Origin: JAJRPT01 sp965661945
GTDB taxonomy: Bacteria; Bacteroidota; Ignavibacteria; Kapaibacteriales; UBA2268
NCBI GenBank assembly: GCA_965661945.1
Contig: CBFIFP010000003.1
Location: forward strand, 248,001 to 312,000
DNA: 64,000 nucleotides
Direction of reading: 5' to 3'
The first letter of the stretch is position 1; each line of letters begins with the position of its first letter. This document shows, in pieces, positions 24,115-34,002 of this stretch. Below the pieces are notes generated by a model. That model saw nothing but the letters and a program-made list of their open reading frames with translations. It was not told where the DNA came from and made no database searches. Made by a program: the position numbers and the translations under genes.

Positions 24115-25155
24115 ATGGAAGTTTTAAGATTTGAAAACGAAATATATTTTTGGCTATTTAGTATTATAATTATTATAATATTAGCTTATTTTATATCTAG
24201 TTTGCTTAATAAAAAAAGATTTAAAGATTTAAGCAATAATGATATTTTAAATCAAATTATTCAAAATAAATCAAAATATAAGAATATCTTAAAATTAGTA
24301 ATTACTTTATTAGCTTCTGTTTCACTAATCATTGCAATTATGAATCCACAAATTGGTTCAAAGCTTGAAGAAGTTAAAAGAGAAGGTATTGAGATTATGA
24401 TTGCAATTGATGTTTCAAACTCCATGCTCGCAGAAGATATAAAGCCAAACAGATTAGAAAGTGCTAAGCAATCAATAAATAATTTAATCAATAAACTTTA
24501 TAACGATAAAATAGGCATAATCTTGTTTGCGGGTGATTCTTTTCTTCAATTACCTTTAACATCAGACTACTCTGCAGCCAAATTATTATTATCAACTGTT
24601 TCTACAGACTTAATCCCAACTCAAGGAACCGCAATCGGAGCGGCAATTGAACTTTCTATGGAATCTTTCTCAGAAGATTCAAAAGCAGGTAAAGCTTTAA
24701 TAATTATAACAGACGGTGAAAATCATGAAGACGACGCTATCACAAAATCAAAAGATGCTCAAAATAATGGAATTACTATTAGTACTATAGGAATGGGAAC
24801 AGAAGAAGGGGGGCCTATCCCTATTTACAGAAACGGACAAAGAATAGATTTTATAAAAGATAGGTCTGGAAATACTGTTGTTACTAAATTAGATGCTGCT
24901 ATGCTTTCACAAATAGCTGCAACAGGCGAAGGAAGTTTTATCAGAGCATCAAATGCTGGATTAGATTTAAAGAAAATTATAGATGATATGCAATCTTTAG
25001 AAAAAGAGGAATTTGAATCAAAAATATTTTCAGATTATGAAGATAGATTTCAAATATTTTTAGGTATTTCAATTTTACTTTTTATGATGGAGTTTTTAAT
25101 CTCCAATAGAGAAAATAAATTTTTAAAAAAATTATTCAATTTCAATAGGAGCTAA
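24115..25155 (+). CDS. BatA-like von Willebrand factor A domain membrane protein
   Basis: This 346-residue protein has two N-terminal helices (about residues 10-30 and 58-76), a VWA domain and a C-terminal helix (IFLGISILLFMMEFLI). The metal-ion-dependent adhesion site is intact: DVSNS (about 99-103), the Thr in LTSDYSA, and TDGENHEDD. This is the layout of BatA/BatB proteins of the Bacteroides aerotolerance group, which usually stand with MoxR, DUF58, BatC and BatD genes. Here only a BatC-like TPR protein follows, 2 bp away, so the locus is a reduced version. Confidence 0.82.
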   Translation: MEVLRFENEIYFWLFSIIIIIILAYFISSLLNKKRFKDLSNNDILNQIIQNKSKYKNILKLVITLLASVSLIIAIMNPQIGSKLEEVKREGIEIMIAIDVSNSMLAEDIKPNRLESAKQSINNLINKLYNDKIGIILFAGDSFLQLPLTSDYSAAKLLLSTVSTDLIPTQGTAIGAAIELSMESFSEDSKAGKALIIITDGENHEDDAITKSKDAQNNGITISTIGMGTEEGGPIPIYRNGQRIDFIKDRSGNTVVTKLDAAMLSQIAATGEGSFIRASNAGLDLKKIIDDMQSLEKEEFESKIFSDYEDRFQIFLGISILLFMMEFLISNRENKFLKKLFNFNRS

Positions 25156-25157
25156 TC

Positions 25158-25949
25158 ATGTTTATAATTATAATTACAATTTTAATAAATATATCATTTT
25201 CGCAAGAAGAGAATAAACATATAAGAAAAGCAAACGAACTTTATAAATCACAAAAGTATCAGGATGCTGAGGATCTTTATAAAAAGTCAATAGAAATTAA
25301 TGGGAAATCTATCCCCGCAAAGTATAACTTAGGCAACACAAATTATAGAAAAGAAGACTATGAGCAAGCAATATCTACTTTCGAAGAGATAGCTAATAAT
25401 CAAACCTCAGATAAAAATACCATCTCAAAAGCTTTTCATAATCTCGGAAACGCTTACCTAAATAGCTCCAAGTTAGAAGAAGCTGTAGATTCATACAAAA
25501 AAGCATTAAGAAATAATCCGGGTGACAAAGAAACTGCTTATAATCTTGAATATGCAAAAAGACTACTACAACAACAACAGCAAAATCAAGATAATAAAGA
25601 TAATCAGGAAAATAAAGACAAACAAGATAATAAAGACCAACAAAATAAGGATAATAAAGATAACCAAGATAGTAAAGATAAAAAACAAGACCAAGATAAA
25701 AAAGATAGTCAGGAAAATAAACAAGATAAAGCAGATAACTCTCAAGACAAAAATCAAGAACAACAAGGTAAGCAACAACAAGATCAGCAAGATGAAAAGC
25801 AAGGAAAAGGAGCTGATCAAAAAGAATTGAAAATCTCAAAAGAGGATGCTGAAAGGATGCTCCAAGCTTTATCTAAGCAAGAAAAAGAAACTCAAATGAA
25901 AATTAGAAAAATGGAGAAAAGTAACACTAAAATAGAAAAAAATTGGTAA
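25158..25949 (+). CDS. BatC-like TPR protein with low-complexity charged tail
   Basis: This 263-residue protein has a signal peptide ending in INISFSQ. Three or so TPR units follow between residues 23 and 135 (KANELYKSQKYQDAEDLYKKS, KYNLGNTNYRKEDYEQAIS, FHNLGNAYLNSSKLEEAVD, KKALRNNPGDKETAYNL). A long tract of Asp, Asn, Lys and Gln covers about residues 136-225. The last 30 residues form a helix (ISKEDAERMLQALSKQEKE). TPR plus a charged tail beside a VWA gene is the BatC arrangement, so it probably works with BatA in the periplasm, though this is inferred from context. Confidence 0.78.
   Translation: MFIIIITILINISFSQEENKHIRKANELYKSQKYQDAEDLYKKSIEINGKSIPAKYNLGNTNYRKEDYEQAISTFEEIANNQTSDKNTISKAFHNLGNAYLNSSKLEEAVDSYKKALRNNPGDKETAYNLEYAKRLLQQQQQNQDNKDNQENKDKQDNKDQQNKDNKDNQDSKDKKQDQDKKDSQENKQDKADNSQDKNQEQQGKQQQDQQDEKQGKGADQKELKISKEDAERMLQALSKQEKETQMKIRKMEKSNTKIEKNW
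25563..25830 (+). repeat. Degenerate coding repeat (Asp-Asn-Lys-Gln tract)
   Basis: The DNA is a purine-rich array of GAT/AAT/AAA/CAA/GAC codons with imperfect units such as DNKDNQENKDKQ and DNKDNQDSKDKK. The near absence of T in the third frame creates long empty antisense frames that should not be called genes. Such arrays can change length by recombination. Confidence 0.65.
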
Positions 25950-26009
25950 ATCAATCTATTTTCTTTAATTTGTTTTCTTTGAAGTTGATTTTATCAAAAT
26001 AATCTATTC

Positions 26010-27467
26010 ATGGTGCAACAAGATAAGCGATATAGAGGGTTTAATGAGATATATTTTGTTTTATATCTCACCGCAATTTTGTTGCTGTTGCCTGAAGGAA
26101 AAAAAGTATATGATGAGTTTGTAGTTTCTGATAACAATAGAGTTTATATTAAAGCAGAAAAAAGTATGCTTAATGTAAGGTTAAAAGTTGAACAAGGCAA
26201 ATCAGTAGTAGTTGCTGCAGATACAGTTAATATAATTTATCCTGTTGGAAAAATTGACTCAATCAACTATAACTTCAAATTAAATTCTAATAATATTTCC
26301 AACACTATTTATAACTCCAATCAACAAATAAGCACAAATGCCTTTCAAGTACTAGAAAATGAAGATGGACTTGCTTTTTTCTCTTGGACTCCAAAAAACA
26401 TAAATACCATAAATAAAAACTTTGAGGTAATGGTAGAAGCAGAGATATATTCATTTGGTAAAAATATACCTCAGATAAGTTCTTTACGTTTTGCAATAAA
26501 CACATTTTTTATTGATGAGTTTGAAATTGCATCTAATAAAACCGAAACAGTAATTGATAACAAAGAAGACAGCGAGACAAATAGGAAAAACCAGCAAAAT
26601 ATTAATAATGATAACCCAACTCAGATTAATTATACCCCAGTGTTATCTCCTATTAACTTCTTTCCAGAAAACCCTGTTACTGCAGTTGCCCTATCAAGAT
26701 GGAGAAGTGTAGTTAGAGTTTATGGCATAGATTTATCAAAAGATTTAAAAAATCACCCAAAAATAATTGCAAAACCTGAATACAATGTTAAAATTGATGA
26801 TATTGAAAATAATGCTATATATTTGAGTGGTGAAACCTCATCTTCCGAAGATTATAAAGTATCAATTGAAATAGAAAGAAATCAAGATAGTAGAGTTGGA
26901 AGCACAGAGTTTATTGTAAAACCATTGATGATTAAATTTCCTAGTTACCCTAATATTATGTATCCTTATATTGAATATACTTTTAAACCTAATCTGCCTA
27001 TTAATACTAATAACTCGTTTTCATCTAAATTAGAACATAATAATAAAGAGTTAGCCAGTTCAATTGATGGCAAGAGTTTTGTTTTTATACCACAATTAGC
27101 TGATACCAACAAAGTATTAAAACTAAATAGATACATTGATGATAAACTTTATGATTCCAAAGAGGATATTAGAATAATATCTCCTCCTAAACCAGAGATA
27201 ACTAAAAAATCTTATGACAATGGTATTTTAACTATTACTACAAAATCTTATGGTAAATTAAGCAGTGATGCTTTTAATGTAGTTTCAAAACTAATTTTTG
27301 ACAAAGAGAAAATAAAATACCAAGATTTAACAGGAAAGACTCAGTATCAAGATAACTTCATCATCCAAATTTTCAGGATAACTCTTCAGGATAATATTAC
27401 TTCTATAAAGGTATCAGCAGTAGATGAAAGAGGTATATATTCAGATTCTGAGGTAATTACTTTTTAA
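26010..27467 (+). CDS. Single-pass membrane protein of unknown function with periplasmic beta domains
   Basis: I do not recognise this 485-residue protein. One membrane helix lies near the N terminus (IYFVLYLTAILLLLPEG, about residues 14-30). The rest is expected in the periplasm and consists of beta-rich segments (VYIKAEKSMLNVRLKVEQGKS, YRVYGIDLSKDL-like, KYQDLTGKTQYQDNFIIQIF) with an Asn/Asp/Glu-rich linker near residues 180-210. A helix followed by several Ig-like domains is also the plan of the T9SS motor protein GldM, but no sequence motif supports that and no gldL precedes it. It lies between the BatC-like gene (60 bp) and the histidine kinase (16 bp), so it may belong with either. Confidence 0.55.
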   Translation: MVQQDKRYRGFNEIYFVLYLTAILLLLPEGKKVYDEFVVSDNNRVYIKAEKSMLNVRLKVEQGKSVVVAADTVNIIYPVGKIDSINYNFKLNSNNISNTIYNSNQQISTNAFQVLENEDGLAFFSWTPKNINTINKNFEVMVEAEIYSFGKNIPQISSLRFAINTFFIDEFEIASNKTETVIDNKEDSETNRKNQQNINNDNPTQINYTPVLSPINFFPENPVTAVALSRWRSVVRVYGIDLSKDLKNHPKIIAKPEYNVKIDDIENNAIYLSGETSSSEDYKVSIEIERNQDSRVGSTEFIVKPLMIKFPSYPNIMYPYIEYTFKPNLPINTNNSFSSKLEHNNKELASSIDGKSFVFIPQLADTNKVLKLNRYIDDKLYDSKEDIRIISPPKPEITKKSYDNGILTITTKSYGKLSSDAFNVVSKLIFDKEKIKYQDLTGKTQYQDNFIIQIFRITLQDNITSIKVSAVDERGIYSDSEVITF

Positions 27468-27483
27468 AATTACTTTTTGAAAC

Positions 27484-28821
27484 ATGAAACTAAAATATAA
27501 AATTACTTTTTTCTTTTCTTCAATCACAGCAGCTATTGCAATTTTGATTAGTCTATTTATTTATTATTATACTTTAAAAAATAACCAAGAAGATTTTAAA
27601 GAAAATATTTTAAAAAAAAGTAAAATAATAACAGATTATCTATTCGAAAAAGACGAACTAACTAAAACTCAATATATAGAAGTCGCTAATATACTTCAGG
27701 TTAATTTAACAAATGATTTTTATGAATTTTATACTTTTAATGATAAAAATTTAGATATTCTAACCAAGAACATAGATTTGAACTCCAATCAATTAAAAGA
27801 GCAATTATCAAATAATGAAGTTTATATCTACAATATTGATTTTAATTATCACTTGATAAATAAATATATAGATAATTCGGGAACATACATTGTTTATCTT
27901 AATTCTTACGATATAGAAGGTGAAAACAGAATAAACGATATGATTTCATTAATGTTTTATGAAAATTTTATCACAATATTTTTGATTCTAATAGTTGGAT
28001 TTATCTTTTCAAATATAATTTTAAAACCCTTTAATAGATTAATTAAAACTATTGATTCTATTAAAGCTAATGAACTTAAAAGAATAAAACTTACATCAAG
28101 CAAAGATGAAATTTATCAATTATCCGTTGCTTTTAATCAGCTATTGGATAGGATCAGAACAGCTATTGACTTGCAACATAATTTTATTTCTCATGCTTCC
28201 CATGAGTTCAAAAATCCATTAACAACTATCTTGGGTGAATCCGAATGGGTGCTTCAAAAGGATAGGTCTCTTGTTGATTATAAAGCTTCTTTAAAAACAA
28301 TATTGAACGAGTCATCAAAGTTAGAGCAAATAACCAATGAATTATTTAAAATGGCAGATGCGAGTTTTAAAGAAGAGATTAATCTTGAAGATCAAATTGA
28401 ATTAAATGAATTGATATTTGATGTTATTTCAGAAATTAAGCAAGAAAATAAAAATGTAAAATATAATTTTAATGAAGATACGGATATAAATTCCATAGTG
28501 TGTGGTAACAAAGATTTGTTAAAAATTGCATTAAGTAATATTATAGATAATTGTATTAAATTCTCTGATAATCCGTTAATTAATATAAATATTAAAAATA
28601 AAAAGAGACTAGTACTTACTATTACAGATAATGGAGTTGGTATTCCAGAAGACCAATTAAAATTTATATTTAATCCATTTTTTAGGGCATCAAACGTTGT
28701 TAATGTTAAGGGTTTTGGAATTGGAATGCCTCTAACTAAAAGAATTTTAGATCTACATAGTTTTAGTATTAATGTTACTTCTAACCAAAATAAAGGAACA
28801 AAATTTGAAATTTTGTTCTAA
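27484..28821 (+). CDS. Sensor histidine kinase
   Basis: This 445-residue kinase has two membrane helices (about residues 7-29 and 158-180) enclosing a sensor domain of about 125 residues. A HAMP-like segment follows, then a HisKA box SHASHEFKNPLTTILGE with the phospho-acceptor His near residue 238. The ATP-binding domain has NIIDNCIKFSDNP (N box), DNGVGIP (about 381) and GFGIGMPL (about 409). No response regulator gene is adjacent, so its partner is elsewhere. The surface module at 29.2 kb lies 440 bp downstream on the same strand, but a regulatory link is only a guess. Confidence 0.92.
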   Translation: MKLKYKITFFFSSITAAIAILISLFIYYYTLKNNQEDFKENILKKSKIITDYLFEKDELTKTQYIEVANILQVNLTNDFYEFYTFNDKNLDILTKNIDLNSNQLKEQLSNNEVYIYNIDFNYHLINKYIDNSGTYIVYLNSYDIEGENRINDMISLMFYENFITIFLILIVGFIFSNIILKPFNRLIKTIDSIKANELKRIKLTSSKDEIYQLSVAFNQLLDRIRTAIDLQHNFISHASHEFKNPLTTILGESEWVLQKDRSLVDYKASLKTILNESSKLEQITNELFKMADASFKEEINLEDQIELNELIFDVISEIKQENKNVKYNFNEDTDINSIVCGNKDLLKIALSNIIDNCIKFSDNPLININIKNKKRLVLTITDNGVGIPEDQLKFIFNPFFRASNVVNVKGFGIGMPLTKRILDLHSFSINVTSNQNKGTKFEILF

Positions 28822-29261
28822 AATTGTGATTTTTAACCTTTTCTTTTTTAATATAAAACATTAAGGTGAATGTTGATAACTATTTATATAGCTGATTTTA
28901 GTTCAATGATAATTAATTATTTTTAATTATATACCGCATTACATACAAATTCAGTAATATTACTTAAATTTTACTTGCTTTTATTTTTTAATTTTGGAAT
29001 TATAAAATAGTGCCTAAACTTTTCGAACAATATAACCCACCTAAAAAAAGCATAAAGAATTATTTAGCACAAATTTTGTTGATACATTAAAAAAGAATTT
29101 ATTTATTTTATTTAATTAAATAAAATTCATATTCTAAATTTAGGTATTAATACCTATTTGAATTTAGATGTTAATTTCTAAATTTTGTATCGGAAATAAA
29201 AACAAAAACTTTAATAAGTATGAAAAAAAATATTAAAAATTTAATTTTGGAGGTTGTTTCG
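28822..29261 (+). promoter_or_regulatory. Long leader of the surface module with two perfect palindromes
   Basis: The 440-bp gap has no gene. It contains a perfect 22-bp A/T-only palindrome (29105-29126, centre TTTAATTAAA) and, 14 bp later, a perfect 16-bp palindrome TAGGTATTAATACCTA (29141-29156). Copies of TTCTAAATTT and GAATTTAGA surround them in both orientations. A Shine-Dalgarno GGAGG (29249-29253) precedes the ATG at 29262. The palindromes are plausible operators or RNA hairpins. AT bias makes the first less significant than the second. Confidence 0.5.
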
Positions 29262-31577
29262 ATGAAACACATAATATCTATAATTGCTATAATATTGATA
29301 GCTGGAGCCTTGAAAGCTTAAACGTTTACCATGACTGGTTCGTCATCAACTTTTACTAATACTGGTAAAATTACTTTTACTCAAGACAACGGGCAGTTTC
29401 AAACTGATACCGATTCTGATGGTAATATTGCTAACTCTGGTACTATTTCTTTTGAAGGAAATAGAGGAGATGGTATATATTTCTCTAACACTTTAGGCGG
29501 AGACATTGCTGGTTCCGCTGGTTTCACAAACGATAAGAGAATCAACGGTTGGGTTTACTTCTCTAGCGGTGCAGGAAACCAAATTGTTCAAAATAGATAT
29601 TTCACAAACTTAGGTTTGGAAAATGCTGCTGCTAAAGATTACGTTTCCAATGGTTCACTTGCTCCTACTTATGTTTCAGGAACTTATAATGTAGTTTCTG
29701 GAAGTGGAACAAGAGACTATTCTACAAACTCCACTACTTTTGTTTATGATGGAGATAGCGAGCAAATAGTTTTCGCTGAAAACGTTGCTGGTACTTCTGG
29801 AAGATATTTTAACCTTGCTTTCAAAGGCGATGGTCTTAAAAGAATAACAGCTGATGAATTAGTTCAAATTCAAAATGAAGTTAGAACTGAAGCATCTGCA
29901 ACAGGTGATGTAACTTTAAATGGTAACATGTGGTCTGAAAATGATTTTATCATTGAAACTAATGCAGGTGAGTTTTTGGTTGATGGTGCCGCTGATAATG
30001 CATCTTTAACTTTTGGTGGTGGAACTAGTACAATCGATGGTGTTTTAATTGTTGAATCTTCTAATGTTGGTGGTTCGGCAGTTGCTTATACTTCAGCAGG
30101 TGGTGAAGTTGATGTCAACGGAACTTTGGGTCTAAACTATGGTACTTTCTTTGTTGCTAACGGTCCTTTAAACTTAAACACTTCATCAAGTGTAACTTTT
30201 CAATCTAATGGTTTCTTAGACGTAGCATCTTCACAAACTTTCTATGTTGCAACTAATATTGATAACCAAGTTGTAGCAGACGGAACAAGCGCAAGAAATA
30301 ATACTGTGTTTGCAGATGATTCATGGGCAATCTTTGAAGATGTAAATATCGAAGAAACTGATGAAAATTACCCTTACGGAAATTTAGAATCAAGAGGTAC
30401 TTCAGCATCAATTTCTATTGAAGATGGTGCTACTGATAAAGTGTTTTTATCTAATAACCTTGCTGTAGTTGGTAATTCTCTAAACTTATTACCTAACTCT
30501 TCTACTTTAACAATGCTTGATGTAGATGCTACTCCAAGTTATGACGCTCCAGCTAACGAGGTTGTGGGGATGATGGCTCGTAGAACTAATGGCTCATCTA
30601 ATACTCTAACTTTCAATAACTCTCAAATGTTATTTGCTGTTAGTGGTGGTTCTGGTTCAGTTTCTGAAATCGCTTTAGACTCAAGACCTGGAAACATAAA
30701 CTCTGATTTTGAACAAGAAAAAGATATTAGAAGAACTGTTGATTTAAACTATGTTGCAACTGGCAACTTCGTTGGACAAATGAGATATTCTTACTTGCCT
30801 TCAGAATCAACTGACTTAGCTGGAACTAACGAGGAAGACCTAAGATTTAGAGAAGACCTTGGTGGTGGAAATACTGAAAAAGTTTCAACTGGTAATGCTT
30901 TAACTAGAGACTTTGCAGATGTAAATCTTAGATATGTTGAAATTGATGGTATTAGAAGATCTGGAGACGGAACTGGTCTAACTATTTTAGCAGAAGTAGG
31001 AAACCCAGGAACTTTATTCTTAAGAGGTGGACCTACAACATTTATCTCAATTAATTCTGGTAGATGGTCTAACCCTAATACTTGGGATGAAGGCGAGCAA
31101 CCTGGTTACAGAGATGAAGCAGTTGTAAGACACACAGTTCACATAGGTTACCAAAGAACAATAGATAATAATGGAAATGATGAAAATACTAAACTTAACG
31201 AGCAAAGAGCTGGAGAAACAATGGCTACAGGTATAGCTTCAAGAATAATAATAGATGGTGCTTATGGAGATTACAGCACAACTCCTTCTGAAGAAGCAAC
31301 TTTATTAGTTGGTAACGATGTTGATGTTCTTGTTGCTCAAGATGCTACACCTGGTGCTATTGAAGACTCTGGTAAGTTAGAAATCAGAGCTAAACAAGGA
31401 ACTGACACTGATGGTACAATAACTGATGGTACAAATGTAGGTGTAACAGTAACAAATGGTGACGAACAATACAACAAAGGTTTAGTTGTATTTGCCGGTT
31501 CATTATTTAGAATTCTAAACGGTACTGTTGTAGAAAACACAGTAGAGAACGAAGGTGAAATCGAAATTGGTGAATAA
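29262..31577 (+). CDS. Large secreted repetitive surface protein, interrupted by in-frame TAA at codon 20
   Basis: The frame opens at ATG 29262 with GGAGG 8 nt upstream and encodes a signal peptide (MKHIISIIAIILIAG then ALKA). Codon 20 is TAA (29319-29321), then Thr-Phe-Thr-Met and 748 further open codons. The mature chain is Asn/Gly/Ser/Thr-rich with FTNTGKITF, IANSGTISFEGNRG and similar strands, suggesting a beta-solenoid or filamentous-adhesin-like surface protein. No T9SS tail is seen at its end (EGEIEIGE). An internal ATG at 29331 could start a protein without a signal peptide, but it has no ribosome binding site. The normal composition of the long downstream frame argues that it was recently or still is translated. 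A terminator hairpin follows. Confidence 0.7.
29319..29321 (+). other. In-frame TAA at the expected Gln after signal cleavage
   Basis: The codon order is Leu-Lys-Ala-TAA-Thr-Phe-Thr. In most secreted proteins of this window the residue after signal cleavage is Gln, often CAA. The TAA therefore occupies the place of a Gln codon, one C-to-T change from CAA. Confidence 0.85.
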
Positions 31578-31588
31578 TTAATTTAATC

Positions 31589-31613
31589 AGATGGAGGGAT
31601 TTTCCCTCCATCT
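31589..31613 (+). terminator. Hairpin terminator/attenuator between first and second surface genes
   Basis: AGATGGAGGG (31589-31598) pairs with CCCTCCATCT (31604-31613) around a 5-nt loop and is followed by ATTATTT. It sits 11 nt after the stop codon at 31577 and 17 nt before the next ATG. It may end most transcripts after the first gene and lower expression of the next three. Confidence 0.75.
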
Positions 31614-31630
31614 ATTATTTAAGAAAAAAA

Positions 31631-34000
31631 ATGAAAACATTAATAATCATATTATTTTTTACAGTACAATTTACCTTTTCTCAAAATTTTGAGATTAAAG
31701 GTAATTCTGTAGTTAATAATAAAGGTAAAATTAATGTTAAAAGAAGAAATGTAAACATTGAAGAAAATGCAAATGTTAATAACTCTGGAACAATCAATAT
31801 TGAAGATAGAACTCTAAATAGTGAAGGAAATATTAACAATACTAATGGAAAATTGATATTAAACTATCAAGGTGGAACAGTGCTAGGTCAATAAGAAATT
31901 AAAGGTTACGTAGAATTTGTTCATCAAAATAATCAATTTATTCCTGCAGTACTTTTCGATTCTGTTGTTTTCAACGGCGGTACAAAATTTTTAAGACCTA
32001 ATATAAGAACAAATAGAATCGACTTTGGTGTATCATCATTTTTCCAATCTCAAAAATCTACTGATATTAGAGTGGAAAACCCAGATGATTTAGGTATTCC
32101 AAAATTATACTCTCACAAAAACACTGACCACAATGGTACTGTAAATAGAAATGGAAGCACTGGAATAGAATTCATTTTGTTTACTGATTCTACTTTTTCA
32201 CAAATTAATGGTACTGGCTCTTTCAAAAATTTAGAACTTGATAAAGAAAATGGTTCTACTATTACAAGAGGTGGTTGGAAAGTAGAGAAAAAATTAACTC
32301 TAAGAAATGGAGTTTTATACAATTCAAATGACCAAAACTTTACTTTAGAAGATGGCTCTGTAATAGATATTGTAGATGGTAACTTTGCAATTGTTGATGA
32401 AGCTGGAATTACTCGTTACCCTCAATCAAGATTAAACATGGCTCCAAATTTTGAAGGTAAAATTAATGTACATTACACAGGTGAAGGTGAAATAGAAATT
32501 GGACCTGAAATGCCAAGAGAGAATGATATTCTTAATATTCTAATTGTTGAAAATACGGAAGGAACTACTTTTACTCGTGCTGCTTATGTTAATGATAGAT
32601 TAACTGTTGGTTCAAACATATACATGGATAGTGATTCCGACGGCGATGGAATAAATGATAAACAAAACACACTTTATTACACTGCTGAAAATTTAGGAAT
32701 TGACTTTGAAAATCAAGGCGCTGAAATTATTGGTAATTTTGCAAGAACTAATCTAAGTTCAGACGCAAACCAAACATTTAATAATGCTTTTACTTGGGTT
32801 GAATTCAGAAATGAAGGAAATGATTTGTCTAACAACGGTGGGCAAATAGATACTTTTCAAGTCCGAATTGAACCCAATACATTTTATGATGAAAATAATT
32901 ATGGTGGTGAAGAAGTTTTCGAAAAAGTAAAAAGAAAAATATTACTTACAGCAAAAGATGAAAACGGTAACGATATTACAGATGTAAATGATGTAAGATT
33001 TGGATACGCATGGAGACATGATGATAATCTTTCAGAACCTATCAATGAAACTCCAGATAATATTGATGTTCCGTTCAATGAATTGATATTGAAAAGATGG
33101 TCAACTGATACAGAATTTTGGGAAGAGCAGTTAAATTCTTCAACTCCAATAAAAGTCCCTGTAGCTCAATTTGCCTATGCAAATGCTAACTTAGACGGTA
33201 AACTTGGTGAATTCTCAATAGGTCTTACAATAGCAAGATTTTTAAATCTAATGGCAAAAGCTGTTATGGAAGGTGCTTACAGTGGAGGTGATACAATGAG
33301 AACAACATTACAAGACTCATTAATTTTGCCAAATACTCCTCCAGCAGAATATCCTTATAATCTAGACCCTTTTAGAGATGAAATCATTGTAGAAAACTTC
33401 CCTGAAGGTGTAGTAGATTGGATAGTTTTAGAATTTAGAGATGGCGGTGAACTTGCTTCAGAAACTAAATATTATAAAACTTGCTTTTTAACAAAAAATG
33501 GAACTATAGTAGATACTAACGGTAGTTCGCAAATTCAAATGTCGAGTGAAAAAACAGGAATTAATGCAAAAGGTGGGGGTAATTACTATCTTGCAATTAG
33601 ACATAGAAACCATTTAACGGTTGTTACTAAAAACCCAATACCTTCTTCTTCAAGAGAGGCAACCGAGATTGTTAATTTTTCTGACCCAGAATTTGTTTAC
33701 AGTGGGGCTAGTCAATTAAAAGTTTTAGGTATTGATAGCCAAGGAAATAGAATAAATGGTCTTGTGGCTGGTAATGTTGAAAGAATATCCACTTTTACAG
33801 ACCCACTAACAAGCATTAACACCGGAGAACAATATATCGGAGTTGAGGACGTAGATTTTATAGCACCATTCTTGGGCTATTGGGATTTGAATCCTAAAAA
33901 TCGTTATTTAAGAAGTGATGTTAATTTAGATGGAATAATTACTGTAAGAGATTATAATATTTCTTGGAATAATAGAGGAAGAATATCATTAATAGAATAA
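31631..34000 (+). CDS. Secreted N-rich surface protein, interrupted by in-frame TAA at codon 88
   Basis: From ATG 31631 a signal peptide (KTLIIILFFTVQFTFSQ) leads to a repetitive N-rich solenoid-like segment (VVNNKGKINVKRR, VNNSGTINIEDRT). After codon 87 (CAA) comes TAA (31892-31894), and the same frame then stays open for another 701 codons to 34000. The C-terminal end has a dockerin-like calcium loop (SDVNLDGIITVRDYN). The first possible restart after the stop is a GTG 180 nt downstream, which would give a protein without signal peptide. The short upstream piece and the long downstream piece are most simply one gene. It shares its N-terminal style with the preceding gene and is 2 bp from the next. 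Confidence 0.7.
31892..31894 (+). other. In-frame TAA inside the second surface gene
   Basis: The context is Leu-Gly-Gln-TAA-Glu-Ile-Lys-Gly-Tyr-Val-Glu-Phe. The reading frame on both sides is the same, with no indel. CAA, GAA or AAA would each differ by one base. Confidence 0.85.
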
Positions 34001-34002
34001 TT

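Noticed and set aside
25393..25839. Long antisense and alternative-frame reading frames across the low-complexity tail
   Set aside because: They arise because the Asp/Asn/Lys/Gln codon array has few stops in other frames. Their products are Leu/Tyr/Phe or Ile/Lys repeats without start signals.
26010..27467. GldM (T9SS motor) assignment
   Set aside because: Only the one-helix-plus-beta-domain plan agrees. No gldL, gldK or gldN is adjacent and no sequence motif supports it.
29331..31577. A gene starting at ATG 29331
   Set aside because: It has no ribosome binding site and no signal peptide, while an excellent start and signal peptide lie in the same frame just upstream, interrupted only by TAA.
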